Source of the DNA: Verrucomicrobium sp. BvORR106
GTDB lineage: Bacteria > Verrucomicrobiota > Verrucomicrobiia > Verrucomicrobiales > Verrucomicrobiaceae
Assembly: GCF_000739655.1 (NCBI RefSeq)
Contig: NZ_BATR01000081.1
Coordinates: 1 to 64,000, forward strand
Reading direction: 5' to 3'
Length of the DNA: 64,000 bases
Part shown: positions 8,328 through 16,875 of the stretch, one piece after another
How the letters are laid out: each line of letters opens with the position of its first letter
How positions within the stretch are numbered: the stretch's first letter is position 1
Position numbers and translations under genes: made by a program
The notes under the pieces: generated by a model
Databases searched by the model: none
Seen by the model: the letters and a program-made list of their open reading frames with translations, nothing else
What the model was told of the DNA's origin: nothing

Positions 8328-10916
8328 TCAAAGCTTGCCTTTTGGTCCTGGTGCGGGCGTCCAGGTGAAGTCGCCCCAGATGGCGCGGTCCTGGTAGTCG
8401 GTGGGACCGGTCTCGGTGCGCAGGATGATCCAGGGGACGCCATTGGGGGGCAGGGTGACGGAGAAGGTCTTCTTCTCGCGGTCGGACTCCACTTTGCCGG
8501 GATCTAGGAAATGATCGAGCAGCCTGGTTTCATCTCGCTGGTGCCCGGCGGTGGCTATGACAAAGCGGACGCCGTCGGTAGGCTTCTTCCGCTTCCAGCT
8601 GGGGGATGGCACCATGTAGGAGATCTGCAGAGTGCCGCCGCGCGGGTCATTGCGTAGGATCAGGGTGCTGGGCGCATCCAGGCGGAGGGCGGGACGCCCA
8701 TCGACGTCCGTGTTGATGAGGGATTTGAGCGAGACTTGCATGACCTCGCCGGTGAGGGGTCCGCCCAGGAGCCCGGGGGCGCGACCGGGAAAGGGGAGTC
8801 GGGATTGCAGGAGGAGCTCGCGTGATTTCTGGAGGGTGCCTTGGTCCAGTGCTGGGACTGCGGCGGTCTCCCAGGTGTAGCTGTAGGTGGAGGCGAACTC
8901 TTTGTGACGCCCGCGTTCCGCGCGCAGGGTAAGGCTTGAGGGGATGCGCTGAAGGGTCTTGTCATCTGCGAAGTAGGCCAGCAGGTCCACGTTGGTGTGC
9001 AGGAAGGGGGCGAGGAGAATACCTGCCTCCAGGGCTCCGGGTACGACGCGGTTGATCTCCGTGGTGCCATCTGCCATGCGGGTCACCATCTGGACGGCGT
9101 CGGGCTGGAAGGCGGCCTTGGCCAGCTTGCCGTGGAGGGTCTTCTGAATGGTGGTGCGCAGCCGCAGGAAGGTGCCTGCCGGGCGAGCGGGTACGGGCAG
9201 GGCTGTGCCGAACTCTGCCTCCCTGGTGGCCAAGGGGGTCCACTGGGGCTGCCCGGGCGTTTGCGTGGAGGGGCTAAGCAGGATGAAGTCTTTTTCGATG
9301 GCGGCGGGTGCCAGATGGGTGAGCCAGAGGGGCCAACACGCTGCATCGTCACTGGAGCTCAGCCGCCAGTCCACGGACTCCATACGGCAGATGAGGTGGT
9401 GCGTGCCGGTGCGCGCCTGCCAGTAGTCTCTGTTCAGCTCCATGAGTGTGCCGTTGCAGGCCTGATAGCTCTGGTAGACTGGGCGGGGCTGGTAGTTCAG
9501 CCCGTTGGCAAAGGCCGCACACTGGAGAAAGTTAAAGACGTCAACGGGCTGGTCTTTGAGCAGAGCCTGGAAGGTGGGCATGCGGGTTGGCTCTAGTTCA
9601 GGCGCGGTGGCGAGATTGAAAGGCAGCGTGTTGCCCGCGGGTGTGAGGACCTGTAGCGCGTGTTGTTTCCTGGAAGACGTGCCAAGGGTGTGCGAGAGGA
9701 CAGACTCGGTAATGGTGGAGCCCATGATGGCGAATCGATCCGCCAGGGCGAGGGACATGAGCGCTCCGACCGTGCCCAGGCAGGCGATGCTGGCCGGTCG
9801 CGGTAGAGCAGCGATGCGGATGGGGGAGAGTGCCAGGCAGCAGAGGAGCGGCGACAGGCTGCCGATCATGGTAAGGTGGCCGTCGGCACGCGTGACACTG
9901 TGTTTCCAGACGATGGCGAGCAAGCCGAGGCAGACCAGTGCGAGGAAAAGCTCTGCGGTGCGGAGCTTCTTTGTCTGCCACAGGGCGAGGGTGATGAGCA
10001 GCACCAGGGCGAGGACAACGGTGCCGCCCGCCAGCCAGAGGGCAGCGGCACTGACGGTGATGAGTTGCATGGCGTCTGCATAGGCCGAGGAAACAATCAA
10101 CCCCCGGTGCAGCCACTGAGGAACTGCCGTCAGTGGTTGCCCTGTCGAGGTCCACACGAAAGCAAAGGTGCCCGTGGCGGCCAGTAGCGGGGCGAGGGCC
10201 TGCTTCCAGGAGCGCTGGAAGACGATGGCGTGCCCGACCCACGCGGCTACGACGGCCAGGGCCGCCACGGTGTAGGTGAACTTGACGGTGCCCAGCACAG
10301 CCAGACCGGCGGGGGCGACCAGGAGATGGAGGATGGTCTCAGCCAGCGGTGTTTTCACATGACGGGGTCCGGGTTCCGCGGGTTTCATCGCCCACGCCAG
10401 CAGGGCGATGGCTGCGTAGATCACGGCGCCGGCGGGCAGGAGGGCGAGCCAGAGCCAGCTGAGCACGGCCAGCAGGCGGGGGAGATGTTGCGAGAGTCTC
10501 CACCAAAGGAGGATGAAGACGGAGGCGAGCCAGAGGACATAGGCCTGCCGCTCGCTGTGGAAGTAGCCTGCGCCGTTGTGCAGGTCCGTGCTCACCGGGG
10601 CCAGGGGGCCAAAGGTGAAGACGATGTCCTGCCCGTACACCAGCTTATGGAGGGTGGCGTGCTCCAGGACCATCTGCCAGGATGGGTCCAGCCCCTCGTT
10701 GACCGCTGCAGGTTGCGCAGCCCCGGTCATGAAGAGGCCCAGCAGTAATGCGCCAAGGGCGCGCATGATCTCTGCCGTGCGGGAGAGGGCGTGCGGCCCG
10801 GTGGGATCGAGACCTGCCGCAGTGCGCGGGGAAAATCGCTGCCGCATGAGAAGCAGCCACAGGGCAAGATTGACGGCGAAGAGAGCGAGCAGGCCGTACT
10901 GGAGGACAGGAATCAT
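8328..10916 (-). CDS. Large polytopic membrane protein, glycosyltransferase-like architecture
   Basis: An 862-residue protein with roughly ten to twelve hydrophobic segments in the first half and a soluble second half. The loop after the second helix reads GLDPSWQMVLEHATLHKLVY and then GQDIVFTFGPLAPVSTDL, which resembles a family of bacterial multi-pass proteins with GT-C-like layout and no known reaction. I chose ATG at 10916 (MIPVLQYGLLALF). The frame stays open upstream to 11576, but that part is antisense to the second tail-fibre gene and does not look like protein. It is convergent with the acetyltransferase gene, 34 bp apart. A role in surface polysaccharide assembly would suit the neighbour but is inference. 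Confidence 0.7.
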   Translation of the reverse strand: MIPVLQYGLLALFAVNLALWLLLMRQRFSPRTAAGLDPTGPHALSRTAEIMRALGALLLGLFMTGAAQPAAVNEGLDPSWQMVLEHATLHKLVYGQDIVFTFGPLAPVSTDLHNGAGYFHSERQAYVLWLASVFILLWWRLSQHLPRLLAVLSWLWLALLPAGAVIYAAIALLAWAMKPAEPGPRHVKTPLAETILHLLVAPAGLAVLGTVKFTYTVAALAVVAAWVGHAIVFQRSWKQALAPLLAATGTFAFVWTSTGQPLTAVPQWLHRGLIVSSAYADAMQLITVSAAALWLAGGTVVLALVLLITLALWQTKKLRTAELFLALVCLGLLAIVWKHSVTRADGHLTMIGSLSPLLCCLALSPIRIAALPRPASIACLGTVGALMSLALADRFAIMGSTITESVLSHTLGTSSRKQHALQVLTPAGNTLPFNLATAPELEPTRMPTFQALLKDQPVDVFNFLQCAAFANGLNYQPRPVYQSYQACNGTLMELNRDYWQARTGTHHLICRMESVDWRLSSSDDAACWPLWLTHLAPAAIEKDFILLSPSTQTPGQPQWTPLATREAEFGTALPVPARPAGTFLRLRTTIQKTLHGKLAKAAFQPDAVQMVTRMADGTTEINRVVPGALEAGILLAPFLHTNVDLLAYFADDKTLQRIPSSLTLRAERGRHKEFASTYSYTWETAAVPALDQGTLQKSRELLLQSRLPFPGRAPGLLGGPLTGEVMQVSLKSLINTDVDGRPALRLDAPSTLILRNDPRGGTLQISYMVPSPSWKRKKPTDGVRFVIATAGHQRDETRLLDHFLDPGKVESDREKKTFSVTLPPNGVPWIILRTETGPTDYQDRAIWGDFTWTPAPGPKGKL

Positions 10917-11123
10917 TGGGGTGAGCCGGGCAGCGTCTGGGTGGAAACGGCAGGCTGGATTTCGCCCGCCCCAGTGAAGTTGCAAGAGCCAAGCGAATCT
11001 CGGAGCCCACTCTTCAGAGGCTGTTTCGCGTATCCGGGGTCTGGGGTGAAGGCGAAACGGTGAAAAATATGTGCCGCGGAAATTCCCCCTTGTGTTGGGT
11101 TGGAGGTTAGCGCACTTTGTGGC

Positions 11124-12398
11124 ATGGCTGTTCAATCTGGCACCAGTGCTGCCATCTACACGGGGAGCAACTCCACGGTCACACCCTACCCGGTGCCGTT
11201 CCCGTACCTTCTGGCTTCGGACATCTATGTCGCGGTGCAGCAGGATGATGAGGATGCGCAGATACTGGCGCAGGGGGTGGACTACACGCTGACCCCGACG
11301 ACGGACAGCAGTGACAACATCACGGGCGGTGAGGTTCTGACGACGGTGGAGTATGATAATACCTGGACGGTGACGATCTTCCGCCAAGTATCGCTGACAC
11401 AGCTCACAGAGTTGCCGGAGGCGGGCCCCATCTCCACCCGCTCGCTGGAAAAGGCGTATGACAAGGCGACGATGGCGCTCCAGCAGATCCATCGCCGCGT
11501 GCTGGCCCTGGAGGGCATCGATGACGGCGGGAGCGTGGTGGTGATCCCGGAAGGCTCCACGGGGGAGGCGCTGCAAGATGTGCAGACCTTCGCTGATGCC
11601 ACAGCACGTGGTAACGCGGTTCCCAAGCGCGTGGGCCAGCTGGGTGTGCAGCTCGACAGCGGAAGTTTGTGGCGGTCGAATGGGTCTGGCTCTGGGGCGT
11701 GGGCTCGGGCGGTCACCTTGGGGCAGATTCAGGCCTCAGCATCGCCGCGGATCTTTGGGAGGAAGTCTGGTGGGATCGGCAATGCTGAGGAACTCACCTT
11801 GTCCGACGTGCTGGACTCTGTTGGTTCTGCTGCGCAAGGGGACATCCTCTATCGCGGGGCGGCGGGCTGGGAGCGACTTCCGGCAGGAACAGCAGGGCAA
11901 GTCCTGCGGACTGGAGGTGCCGGAGGAAGCCCGGTGTGGGGAAATGGGAAGGTGGTGAATGTGTGGCGGGCTGCGACTACTTCCGCATTCACGACCACCA
12001 CCCAGATCCCATTCGACAACACGATTCCTCAAAGTAATGAGGGCGTCGAGGTTCTCACCATCAACATTGCTCCGTCGAGCACAAGTAACAAACTCTTGTT
12101 CTGGTTCGGCGGGTATTGTGTTTGCAGCAATGTGTCTATCCCTCTGATAGCGCTGTTCCGAGATTCTGGTGCTGATGCGCTCTATGCAAGATCCGCACCT
12201 ACTGTGGCAGGGGTGATCTATCAATCGACTCTCGATTTTCATTGCACGCTGGATGTGCCAACCACGGCCAGTCAGACCTGGAAGGTCAGAACAGGGCCAG
12301 CGTCGGGGGTGACGATGTACATCAACCAGATCAGCACCGGATCGGCCTTCGGTTCCGTGGATCAACTCGCCTTGACGGTGATGGAGGTGCAACCATGA
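11124..12398 (+). CDS. Second tail fibre protein, same head, different tip
   Basis: A 424-residue protein starting MAVQSGTSAAIYTGSNSTVT. Its first about 195 residues match the fibre at 5597-6745. After LWRSNGSGSGAWARAVTLGQ the sequence becomes unrelated: a collagen-like linker region (GDILYRGAAGWERLPAGTAG) and a beta-rich tip with no collar domain. The start at ATG 11124 is preferred over the open extension to 11100 because it matches the other fibre. It is coupled to the next gene by an ATGA overlap. The shared head implies both would fit the same baseplate position. Confidence 0.85.
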   Translation: MAVQSGTSAAIYTGSNSTVTPYPVPFPYLLASDIYVAVQQDDEDAQILAQGVDYTLTPTTDSSDNITGGEVLTTVEYDNTWTVTIFRQVSLTQLTELPEAGPISTRSLEKAYDKATMALQQIHRRVLALEGIDDGGSVVVIPEGSTGEALQDVQTFADATARGNAVPKRVGQLGVQLDSGSLWRSNGSGSGAWARAVTLGQIQASASPRIFGRKSGGIGNAEELTLSDVLDSVGSAAQGDILYRGAAGWERLPAGTAGQVLRTGGAGGSPVWGNGKVVNVWRAATTSAFTTTTQIPFDNTIPQSNEGVEVLTINIAPSSTSNKLLFWFGGYCVCSNVSIPLIALFRDSGADALYARSAPTVAGVIYQSTLDFHCTLDVPTTASQTWKVRTGPASGVTMYINQISTGSAFGSVDQLALTVMEVQP

Positions 12399-12829
12399 TC
12401 GCTCAAGTGCTTTCGTTCGGATGGCCCGGTGCAAATTGGACAATGGAGGGCCAGGACTTTGGTTCCCTTGTCTGGCATCCAACCAACTCCCAGCCCAAGC
12501 CCACCTTGGATGAAATCCAGTCAAAGATGGTGGAGTATGACGCCACTCGAGCGAGGCAACTCGCCTTCAACCAAGGCATTGCCTCTGGCTTCACCGTCCA
12601 GCCGGAGGGCTTCACCCTTCGTCTTGAGGACGCTGACCGCGCTGCCTTTGCCCCGATGCTGGCGCTGGTGAAGGAGGCGTTGGAGCTCGGGATGATCACC
12701 AGTGAGACCCCGCAGCTCATCGCGGATCACACCGGTACGCGGCACGAGGTAACAACTCTTCGCTTCCGGCAGATTATGGTCGCTTACGGACTCCACTACA
12801 AGAGCCTCTGGGACGCCCGCACTGCATGA
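12395..12829 (+). CDS. DUF4376-like tail-fibre-associated protein
   Basis: A 144-residue protein starting in the ATGA overlap at the end of the fibre gene. The middle and end (LDEIQSKMVEYDATRARQLA, then EGFTLRLEDADRAAFAPMLA, then LRFRQIMVAYGLHYKSLWD) fit the DUF4376 pattern of a helical pair around a small beta unit, common directly after phage tail fibres. It could be a fibre-assembly chaperone or a tip accessory protein. The longer open frame from 12242 overlaps the fibre gene and lacks protein-like sequence. Confidence 0.65.
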   Translation: MIAQVLSFGWPGANWTMEGQDFGSLVWHPTNSQPKPTLDEIQSKMVEYDATRARQLAFNQGIASGFTVQPEGFTLRLEDADRAAFAPMLALVKEALELGMITSETPQLIADHTGTRHEVTTLRFRQIMVAYGLHYKSLWDARTA

Positions 12830-12951
12830 AATCCGCCCTCGCCCTTCTCCTTGTCATCACCGTGCTGGCCCATCGTTGGTGGGAGTTTCTTTGTGCCCAT
12901 GCTCTGGGGGCTTTGATCCAGGCGCTTTGCAACCTTGGCTTTACCCCATGA
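12826..12951 (+). CDS. 41-residue membrane peptide in the coupled gene run
   Basis: Begins at an ATGA overlap with the preceding gene and ends at an ATGA overlap with the next. It encodes MKSALALLLVITVLAHRWW and a short tail ending LCNLGFTP, that is, one hydrophobic helix. It is unusually small, but the double overlap and the helix argue for translation. Possibly a holin-related or regulatory peptide; no family is recognised. Confidence 0.55.
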   Translation: MKSALALLLVITVLAHRWWEFLCAHALGALIQALCNLGFTP

Positions 12952-13241
12952 ACCTCGAAAACGCCCTGCTCACTGCCCTTACCGCTGTCACTTCCGGTCT
13001 CGTCTATGTCTGCCGCCTCATGTGGGTGAAACAGGAGCAGTGCGAGAAGGACCGGTACGAACTCCGTGAGGAGATCGAGGAAATGAAATCCCTGCACGGT
13101 GTGGCCACCGGCACGCTCAATGCCGTGCGACGCTGCCCGGTGCCCGGGTGCATGTTCCGGGATCCGCCTGGTCCCACGGCGTCGGCATCGGCATCCGTTC
13201 CTGCAGTTACATCCATCCTGGGTAAGGAGGCCTCGGCATGA
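12948..13241 (+). CDS. Small single-helix membrane protein with coiled-coil segment
   Basis: 97 residues. A hydrophobic segment at about 5-25 (NALLTALTAVTSGLVYVCRL) is followed by a charged helix (KQEQCEKDRYELREEIEEMK) and a Cys-containing tail (RRCPVPGCMFRDPP). This layout is usual for phage holin- or inner-membrane spanin-type proteins. The ATG at 12948 overlaps the stop of the 41-residue gene. The longer frame from 12876 would overlap that gene and has no support. Confidence 0.6.
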   Translation: MNLENALLTALTAVTSGLVYVCRLMWVKQEQCEKDRYELREEIEEMKSLHGVATGTLNAVRRCPVPGCMFRDPPGPTASASASVPAVTSILGKEASA

Positions 13242-13504
13242 TCGTCCGCGCTTTCATTCTCCTGGCCTTTGGCATCTTCATCGGCTGGGCTGCGGCAATC
13301 AAGCAGGCGCACAACCCCGCGCGGAAGAAGTGCCAGCACCAGCCCGGGGCGGCCTGCACCTGTGCTGGGGTTCGAGGAGAGCATGTGTACGGCTGTGAAT
13401 GCTGTGACGCCTCCCCCTGTCGGCCGCAGGCCGATCTTCAGCTTGAAAAAATCCTCAAGGCCGAGCGCGCCGCCGCCCGGGCCGATCACGACAAACTCCC
13501 ATGA
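13238..13504 (+). CDS. Small Cys-rich membrane-anchored protein
   Basis: 88 residues, starting in an ATGA overlap. One N-terminal helix (MIVRAFILLAFGIFIGWAAA) is followed by a Cys-rich part (KKCQHQPGAACTCAGV, then GCECCDASPC) and a helical tail. The Cys pattern suggests a disulfide-bonded or metal-binding periplasmic segment. No family is recognised. Its position in the lysis-type run suggests a role in envelope disruption. Confidence 0.55.
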   Translation: MIVRAFILLAFGIFIGWAAAIKQAHNPARKKCQHQPGAACTCAGVRGEHVYGCECCDASPCRPQADLQLEKILKAERAAARADHDKLP

Positions 13505-13719
13505 AAACCCCGTTATCCACCACCAACTCCTCCTCGTCTCGCGGACTCATCCGCCTGCTCCTCATCCTGTCGCTCAGCCTCGCCGCCGCTCTGGCGGGTG
13601 TGGGTTGCCGGCAGTTGGATGGCTACAAGCGCACCTACAGCCTCAACTACGTCACTCCGCAGGGGCAGCCTGTGGGCGTGGGGGTCACCTTGGATCCTGT
13701 GAAGCGAGCAGGGAAATAA
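13501..13719 (+). CDS. Small secreted or lipid-anchored protein
   Basis: 72 residues with a hydrophobic leader (RLLLILSLSLAAALAGVG) directly before Cys, as in a lipoprotein, although GVG-C is not a classical lipobox. The mature part is short (LNYVTPQGQPVGVGVTLDP). It overlaps the previous gene by ATGA. Placement after a membrane protein with a coiled coil makes an outer-membrane spanin subunit a possible reading, without sequence proof. Confidence 0.5.
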   Translation: MKTPLSTTNSSSSRGLIRLLLILSLSLAAALAGVGCRQLDGYKRTYSLNYVTPQGQPVGVGVTLDPVKRAGK

Positions 13720-13788
13720 CTAGAAACAGGATCTGGCCATCGCTGCCACCGGTCACTTGCCATCTGTACCCCCCCTTCTCATACCCTG

Positions 13789-14058
13789 ATGAAACCCGTT
13801 CTCCAAGTCTTTGCTGGCTGGCTTCTCGGCCTCGTGCTTGCGTTCCTCATCTTCTGTCTTGGCGGTGCTGTGTGGGATGCCTGCACGGCGCCACATCCGG
13901 TGAACGCCATGGTGGGGCATGCGCCCGGTGGCATCACGTTCGGCGGCTTTGCGTTGCTCTGCTGGCTGATCCCGTGCTTTGGTCCGCTCTGCCTGCTGGC
14001 GGTGTTTGCCGTTTTGCTGATCGCCGTCATCGCCGGCGATGCCCTCTTGCGCAGGTAG
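13789..14058 (+). CDS. Small two- to three-helix membrane protein (holin-like)
   Basis: 89 residues. Hydrophobic segments lie at about 7-30 (FAGWLLGLVLAFLIFCLGGA) and 50-85, with a short polar loop and an Arg-Arg C-terminus. Size, topology and position just before DUF1353 and an endolysin-like gene fit a holin; holins share little sequence, so this is inference from layout. Confidence 0.55.
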   Translation: MKPVLQVFAGWLLGLVLAFLIFCLGGAVWDACTAPHPVNAMVGHAPGGITFGGFALLCWLIPCFGPLCLLAVFAVLLIAVIAGDALLRR

Positions 14059-14151
14059 TCTGCGGCAGGGGAGTCAGGGTGGGGCGGTGGTGCCTCCTCT
14101 GGAGACGCTGGGAAAACTCATTCTGTCAGATCAACAGATACTCAGAGTTCG

Positions 14152-14595
14152 ATGAAAGTACTTGAACAACCCCTCCTCGTTCCCATCCGCGCGCCGGGCG
14201 ATGACCCGCTCTACCGCGTGGTCCAGCCCTGGCGCTACCACTGGGACGTGCCCGGCTGGCCGCCGCAGCGTCTCACCGTGCCCCGCGATTTCGAAGTCGA
14301 TGGGGCCAGCGTACCACGCTTCCTGTGGACCCTTACTGGCATCACGCCCGATGGCCTGCACCGTGCGGCTGCGCTCGCTCATGACAGCCTCTATCGCTAC
14401 GCCGGCCATCTGCCTGCAGGCGCGCATCAGATCCGGCTGCCCGACGGCTGGGTGGATAGCGGGCATCTCTGGACGCGTGAAGAGGCCGACCGGCTCTTCG
14501 CCCGCATCCTCCGCGAGTGCGGCGTCGGGCGGACACGGCGGCGGCTCATGTACCTCGGGGTGCGCTTGGGAGGCTGGCGCTCGTGGCGACGGTGA
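14152..14595 (+). CDS. DUF1353 family phage protein
   Basis: 147 residues. The conserved core FEVDGASVPRFLWTLTG, then AALAHDSLYRY, matches DUF1353 (pattern DGAS.P.FLW...G, then A...HD.LY). The family is frequent in phage lysis regions; its function is not established, and its His/Asp residues suggest a metal site. It lies between the holin-like gene and the endolysin-like gene on the same strand. Confidence 0.75.
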   Translation: MKVLEQPLLVPIRAPGDDPLYRVVQPWRYHWDVPGWPPQRLTVPRDFEVDGASVPRFLWTLTGITPDGLHRAAALAHDSLYRYAGHLPAGAHQIRLPDGWVDSGHLWTREEADRLFARILRECGVGRTRRRLMYLGVRLGGWRSWRR

Positions 14596-14683
14596 AACGT
14601 CGAAACTTCAAAGCTCAAACTCCAAACTTCAAATGCCAAATCCTCAAAGGCTGAGGCCGCGGCGCCCCCGCAACCAAGAACCC

Positions 14684-15109
14684 ATGTCCCAACAACTCTA
14701 CGACCTTGCCCTCCGGTACCTCGGCGTCGCTGAAGTCCCCGGTTCCAAATCGAATCCGCTGATTGCGGAGATGTTCAAGACGGTGCCCTCCTGGCTGGAT
14801 CAGGACGACAGCAAAACCGCCTGGTGCGGCATCTTCCGCGGCTACCTGGGCCTGTGGAGCGGCACAGGCGTGCCCAAGGAACACTATCGTGCGAGGCAGT
14901 GGCTTCAGTGGGGGCAGGAGGTCGCGATCAAAGACGCGATGCGCGGCGATACCGTCGTGACCCATCGCGAGGGCGGCCACCACGTGGCGCTGTTTGACCG
15001 CCTGGAAGACGGGCGCGTCTACCTGCTGGGTGGGAACCAGGGGAACCGCGTGAGCATTGCCCCTTTTTCGCCCCGGGTGGTGGTGGGGGTGAGGCGGGAG
15101 GTGGGTTAG
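14684..15109 (+). CDS. TIGR02594-type peptidoglycan hydrolase (endolysin-like)
   Basis: 141 residues from ATG 14684 (MSQQLYDLALRYLGVAEVPG). It fits the TIGR02594 family of NlpC/P60- or CHAP-fold proteins. The likely nucleophile is Cys in TAWCGIF, the His is in GGHHVALF and the third polar residue is in GGNQGNRVSI. Such proteins cut peptide cross-links of peptidoglycan and serve as phage lysins. It has no signal peptide, so release would need a holin, in keeping with the small membrane genes before it. The long frame from 14162 is antiphase to DUF1353 and not real. Confidence 0.75.
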   Translation: MSQQLYDLALRYLGVAEVPGSKSNPLIAEMFKTVPSWLDQDDSKTAWCGIFRGYLGLWSGTGVPKEHYRARQWLQWGQEVAIKDAMRGDTVVTHREGGHHVALFDRLEDGRVYLLGGNQGNRVSIAPFSPRVVVGVRREVG

Positions 15110-15276
15110 TGGTAAGAGGTAGGTCGAGCATTGCTCCCGCTTAGAAGCGGTGGCATGAAGTTGCCAAGAGGTAAAAAGATTTCTCGACTCAGTATAAAGA
15201 TATTGCTCTACATGAATGCGTGTGTGCGTTTGATGAAAAAAATTGTGTAATGCACGGTTCTTAACAAGAAACAGCA

Positions 15277-15909
15277 ATGAAAAAAACATCCCTCCCAATG
15301 GAATTGATGGCAAGGCTGCCAATGTTTTTGTCCAGACTTAAAACAATGGCTCTGACAGGTGTTGTCACGATGTCGCTATCTGGAACGGCATTCGCCGAAT
15401 TGGATAGTGATGAGGATGGTATCCCTGACGACTACGATCCGGCGCCAAACGACTTCACCAACTATAGCGCAATCAACGGCATTTCCTGGTATGGCGACGT
15501 GCTGGGCGACGTCGACGGTGATGGAATCTTAAATTGGCAGGACAATGAGCCGTATGTTCCGTTTGACTACGATGCAGATGGTTTCCCGGATATTAGCGAC
15601 CCTGCTCCCTACGACTCTACAAACTTGAGTTCAGTGAACTATGTCGCCTGGTACGACTTGTGGGACGATGACACGGATGGTGATGGAATCATCAATTTCG
15701 ATGATGCGTATCCATATAGCTACTACAATGGATTGTCTCCGTCCGGATTTGACCGCGACAGCGATGGGCTCTTCGATGATGTGGATCCTGTCATTTTGGA
15801 TTCACAGAACCCTAGTCCATTCAACGGATTGGACTGGCCGGGTTATAGAGCGCTCGAAGATGATGATAGCGACACTGTGGTGAACTTCTACGACTACAGT
15901 CCTGCTTAG
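15277..15909 (+). CDS. Secreted calcium-binding protein with thrombospondin type 3-like repeats
   Basis: 210 residues with a signal peptide ending near AFA-E (residue about 41). The mature part is very acidic, with repeated D.D.DG..D motifs (DSDEDGIPDDYDPAPND, DVDGDGILNWQDNEP, DYDADGFPDISDPAP, DTDGDGIINFDDAYP, DRDSDGLFDDVDP), the type 3 repeat pattern that binds calcium in extracellular proteins. There is no enzymatic domain or sorting signal. It is the first gene to the right of the phage lysis region, with somewhat lower GC, and probably belongs to the host chromosome. Confidence 0.75.
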   Translation: MKKTSLPMELMARLPMFLSRLKTMALTGVVTMSLSGTAFAELDSDEDGIPDDYDPAPNDFTNYSAINGISWYGDVLGDVDGDGILNWQDNEPYVPFDYDADGFPDISDPAPYDSTNLSSVNYVAWYDLWDDDTDGDGIINFDDAYPYSYYNGLSPSGFDRDSDGLFDDVDPVILDSQNPSPFNGLDWPGYRALEDDDSDTVVNFYDYSPA

Positions 15910-16396
15910 GATGCAGGTTCTGGGTTTTGTGGGTTGGGGAGCTCCGAGTCATTTTTGGCGCGGTGCTCCTCCGCTGTAGTTGATGGGCGTTGACCGAGGT
16001 TTGAGCTCAGTGGCTGCGTCAGGTTCAGCCTCTGGTGGCCCCAAGGCGAAACTCCAATCCTGCTGCGGGGATGCTTCTGAGTTTTCGGATTTGGTCTTGC
16101 TGCTCGCCTCTGACTTTGACGGATCACTCTTCTGATGAAGGACGTGATGAGCAGGAGTCAAGTGCCAACTTTGGTCGGAGCAGGGTGCTTGGCTGCATCT
16201 GCCACTCCAGATCCGTCGTCCCATTGGCGACGGGGCGTGGATTTGATGCATTGTCTGTTGATGAGGCCTGATAACAGGCCCACAAGACGTCTAATTTCTG
16301 CGTCCCTCAGGGACTGGGGCACCAGTTGGTCCGGGGTGCGGTGGGTGGTTGCTCCCGGACGGGAGCACGCAAGGTGCTGAGCGGACGCGACTGATT
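15910..16396. other. Non-coding stretch with repeat fragments
   Basis: No supported gene. It contains a degenerate reverse copy (about 16043-16069, AACTCCAATCCTGCTGCGG) of the GGGTTGGAGT hairpin element and a small GTCCCTCAGGGAC inverted repeat near 16301-16313. Confidence 0.5.
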
Positions 16397-16427
16397 CCGC
16401 TCAAAAGCGGTACTCCAACCCTGCCGC
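16397..16427 (-). repeat. GGGTTGGAGT hairpin element
   Basis: On the minus strand this reads GCAGGGTTGGAGTACCGC and then a hairpin CCGCTTTTGAGCGG. Other copies carry different stem sequences that still pair. Confidence 0.7.
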
Positions 16428-16500
16428 GGAACTCGATGGGGGGTCGGGAGCAGAGGAGCGCTGTTCGGGCGCTTTGCCCATAACCCTTAACGTCCAACCC

Positions 16501-16875
16501 CTAGCCCTTCACCCGCTTTGCCGCCTGCTTCTTCGCGGGCGCCTTCTTCACCGCAGCCTTTTTCGCTGGCTGCTTCTTCTTCGCCGTCTTGGTGACCGCC
16601 GCCTCCTCTACCGTCGCGGTCGCCGCCAGTGCGGCGGCTTTTTTCCGGGCCCGGGACTTGCGCATGCGCTCGCGGTTGTACTCGCGGTACTCGTCCGGGT
16701 GGTTCTCGCGCCACTTCTTCACCCCGGCGCGGTTCCCCTTGGCGCCTTCCTCCGTCTTGCGGTGGGCCTGGCGGGCCTCCAGCTTGCGTTCCCGGAACTC
16801 CGCGTCCTCGGCATAACGACGCCGCTGGGCGGCGTTGATGGCGGCACGTTGTTTCTCGGGGTCGGCGTAGGGCAT
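16501..16875 (-). CDS. Basic protein with histone H1-like Lys/Ala tail
   Basis: 124 residues, strongly basic. The first about 75 residues are helical and Arg/Glu-rich (YADPEKQRAAINAAQRRRYA, then NHPDEYREYNRERMRKSRAR). The C-terminal 40 residues are Lys/Ala/Pro repeats (KKKQPAKKAAVKKAPAKKQA), as in histone H1-like bacterial nucleoid proteins. It probably binds nucleic acid without sequence preference. Similar N-terminal segments accompany HNH-type proteins, but no nuclease motif is present. It stands alone between repeat-bearing non-coding stretches. Confidence 0.65.
   Translation of the reverse strand: MPYADPEKQRAAINAAQRRRYAEDAEFRERKLEARQAHRKTEEGAKGNRAGVKKWRENHPDEYREYNRERMRKSRARKKAAALAATATVEEAAVTKTAKKKQPAKKAAVKKAPAKKQAAKRVKG

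Noticed and set aside
10917-11576. N-terminal extension of the large membrane protein frame
   Set aside because: Antisense to the second tail-fibre gene and not protein-like; ATG 10916 gives a natural membrane start.
14162-15109. 315-residue frame spanning DUF1353 and the endolysin
   Set aside because: Its first half is a shifted reading of DUF1353; only the part from 14684 is real.
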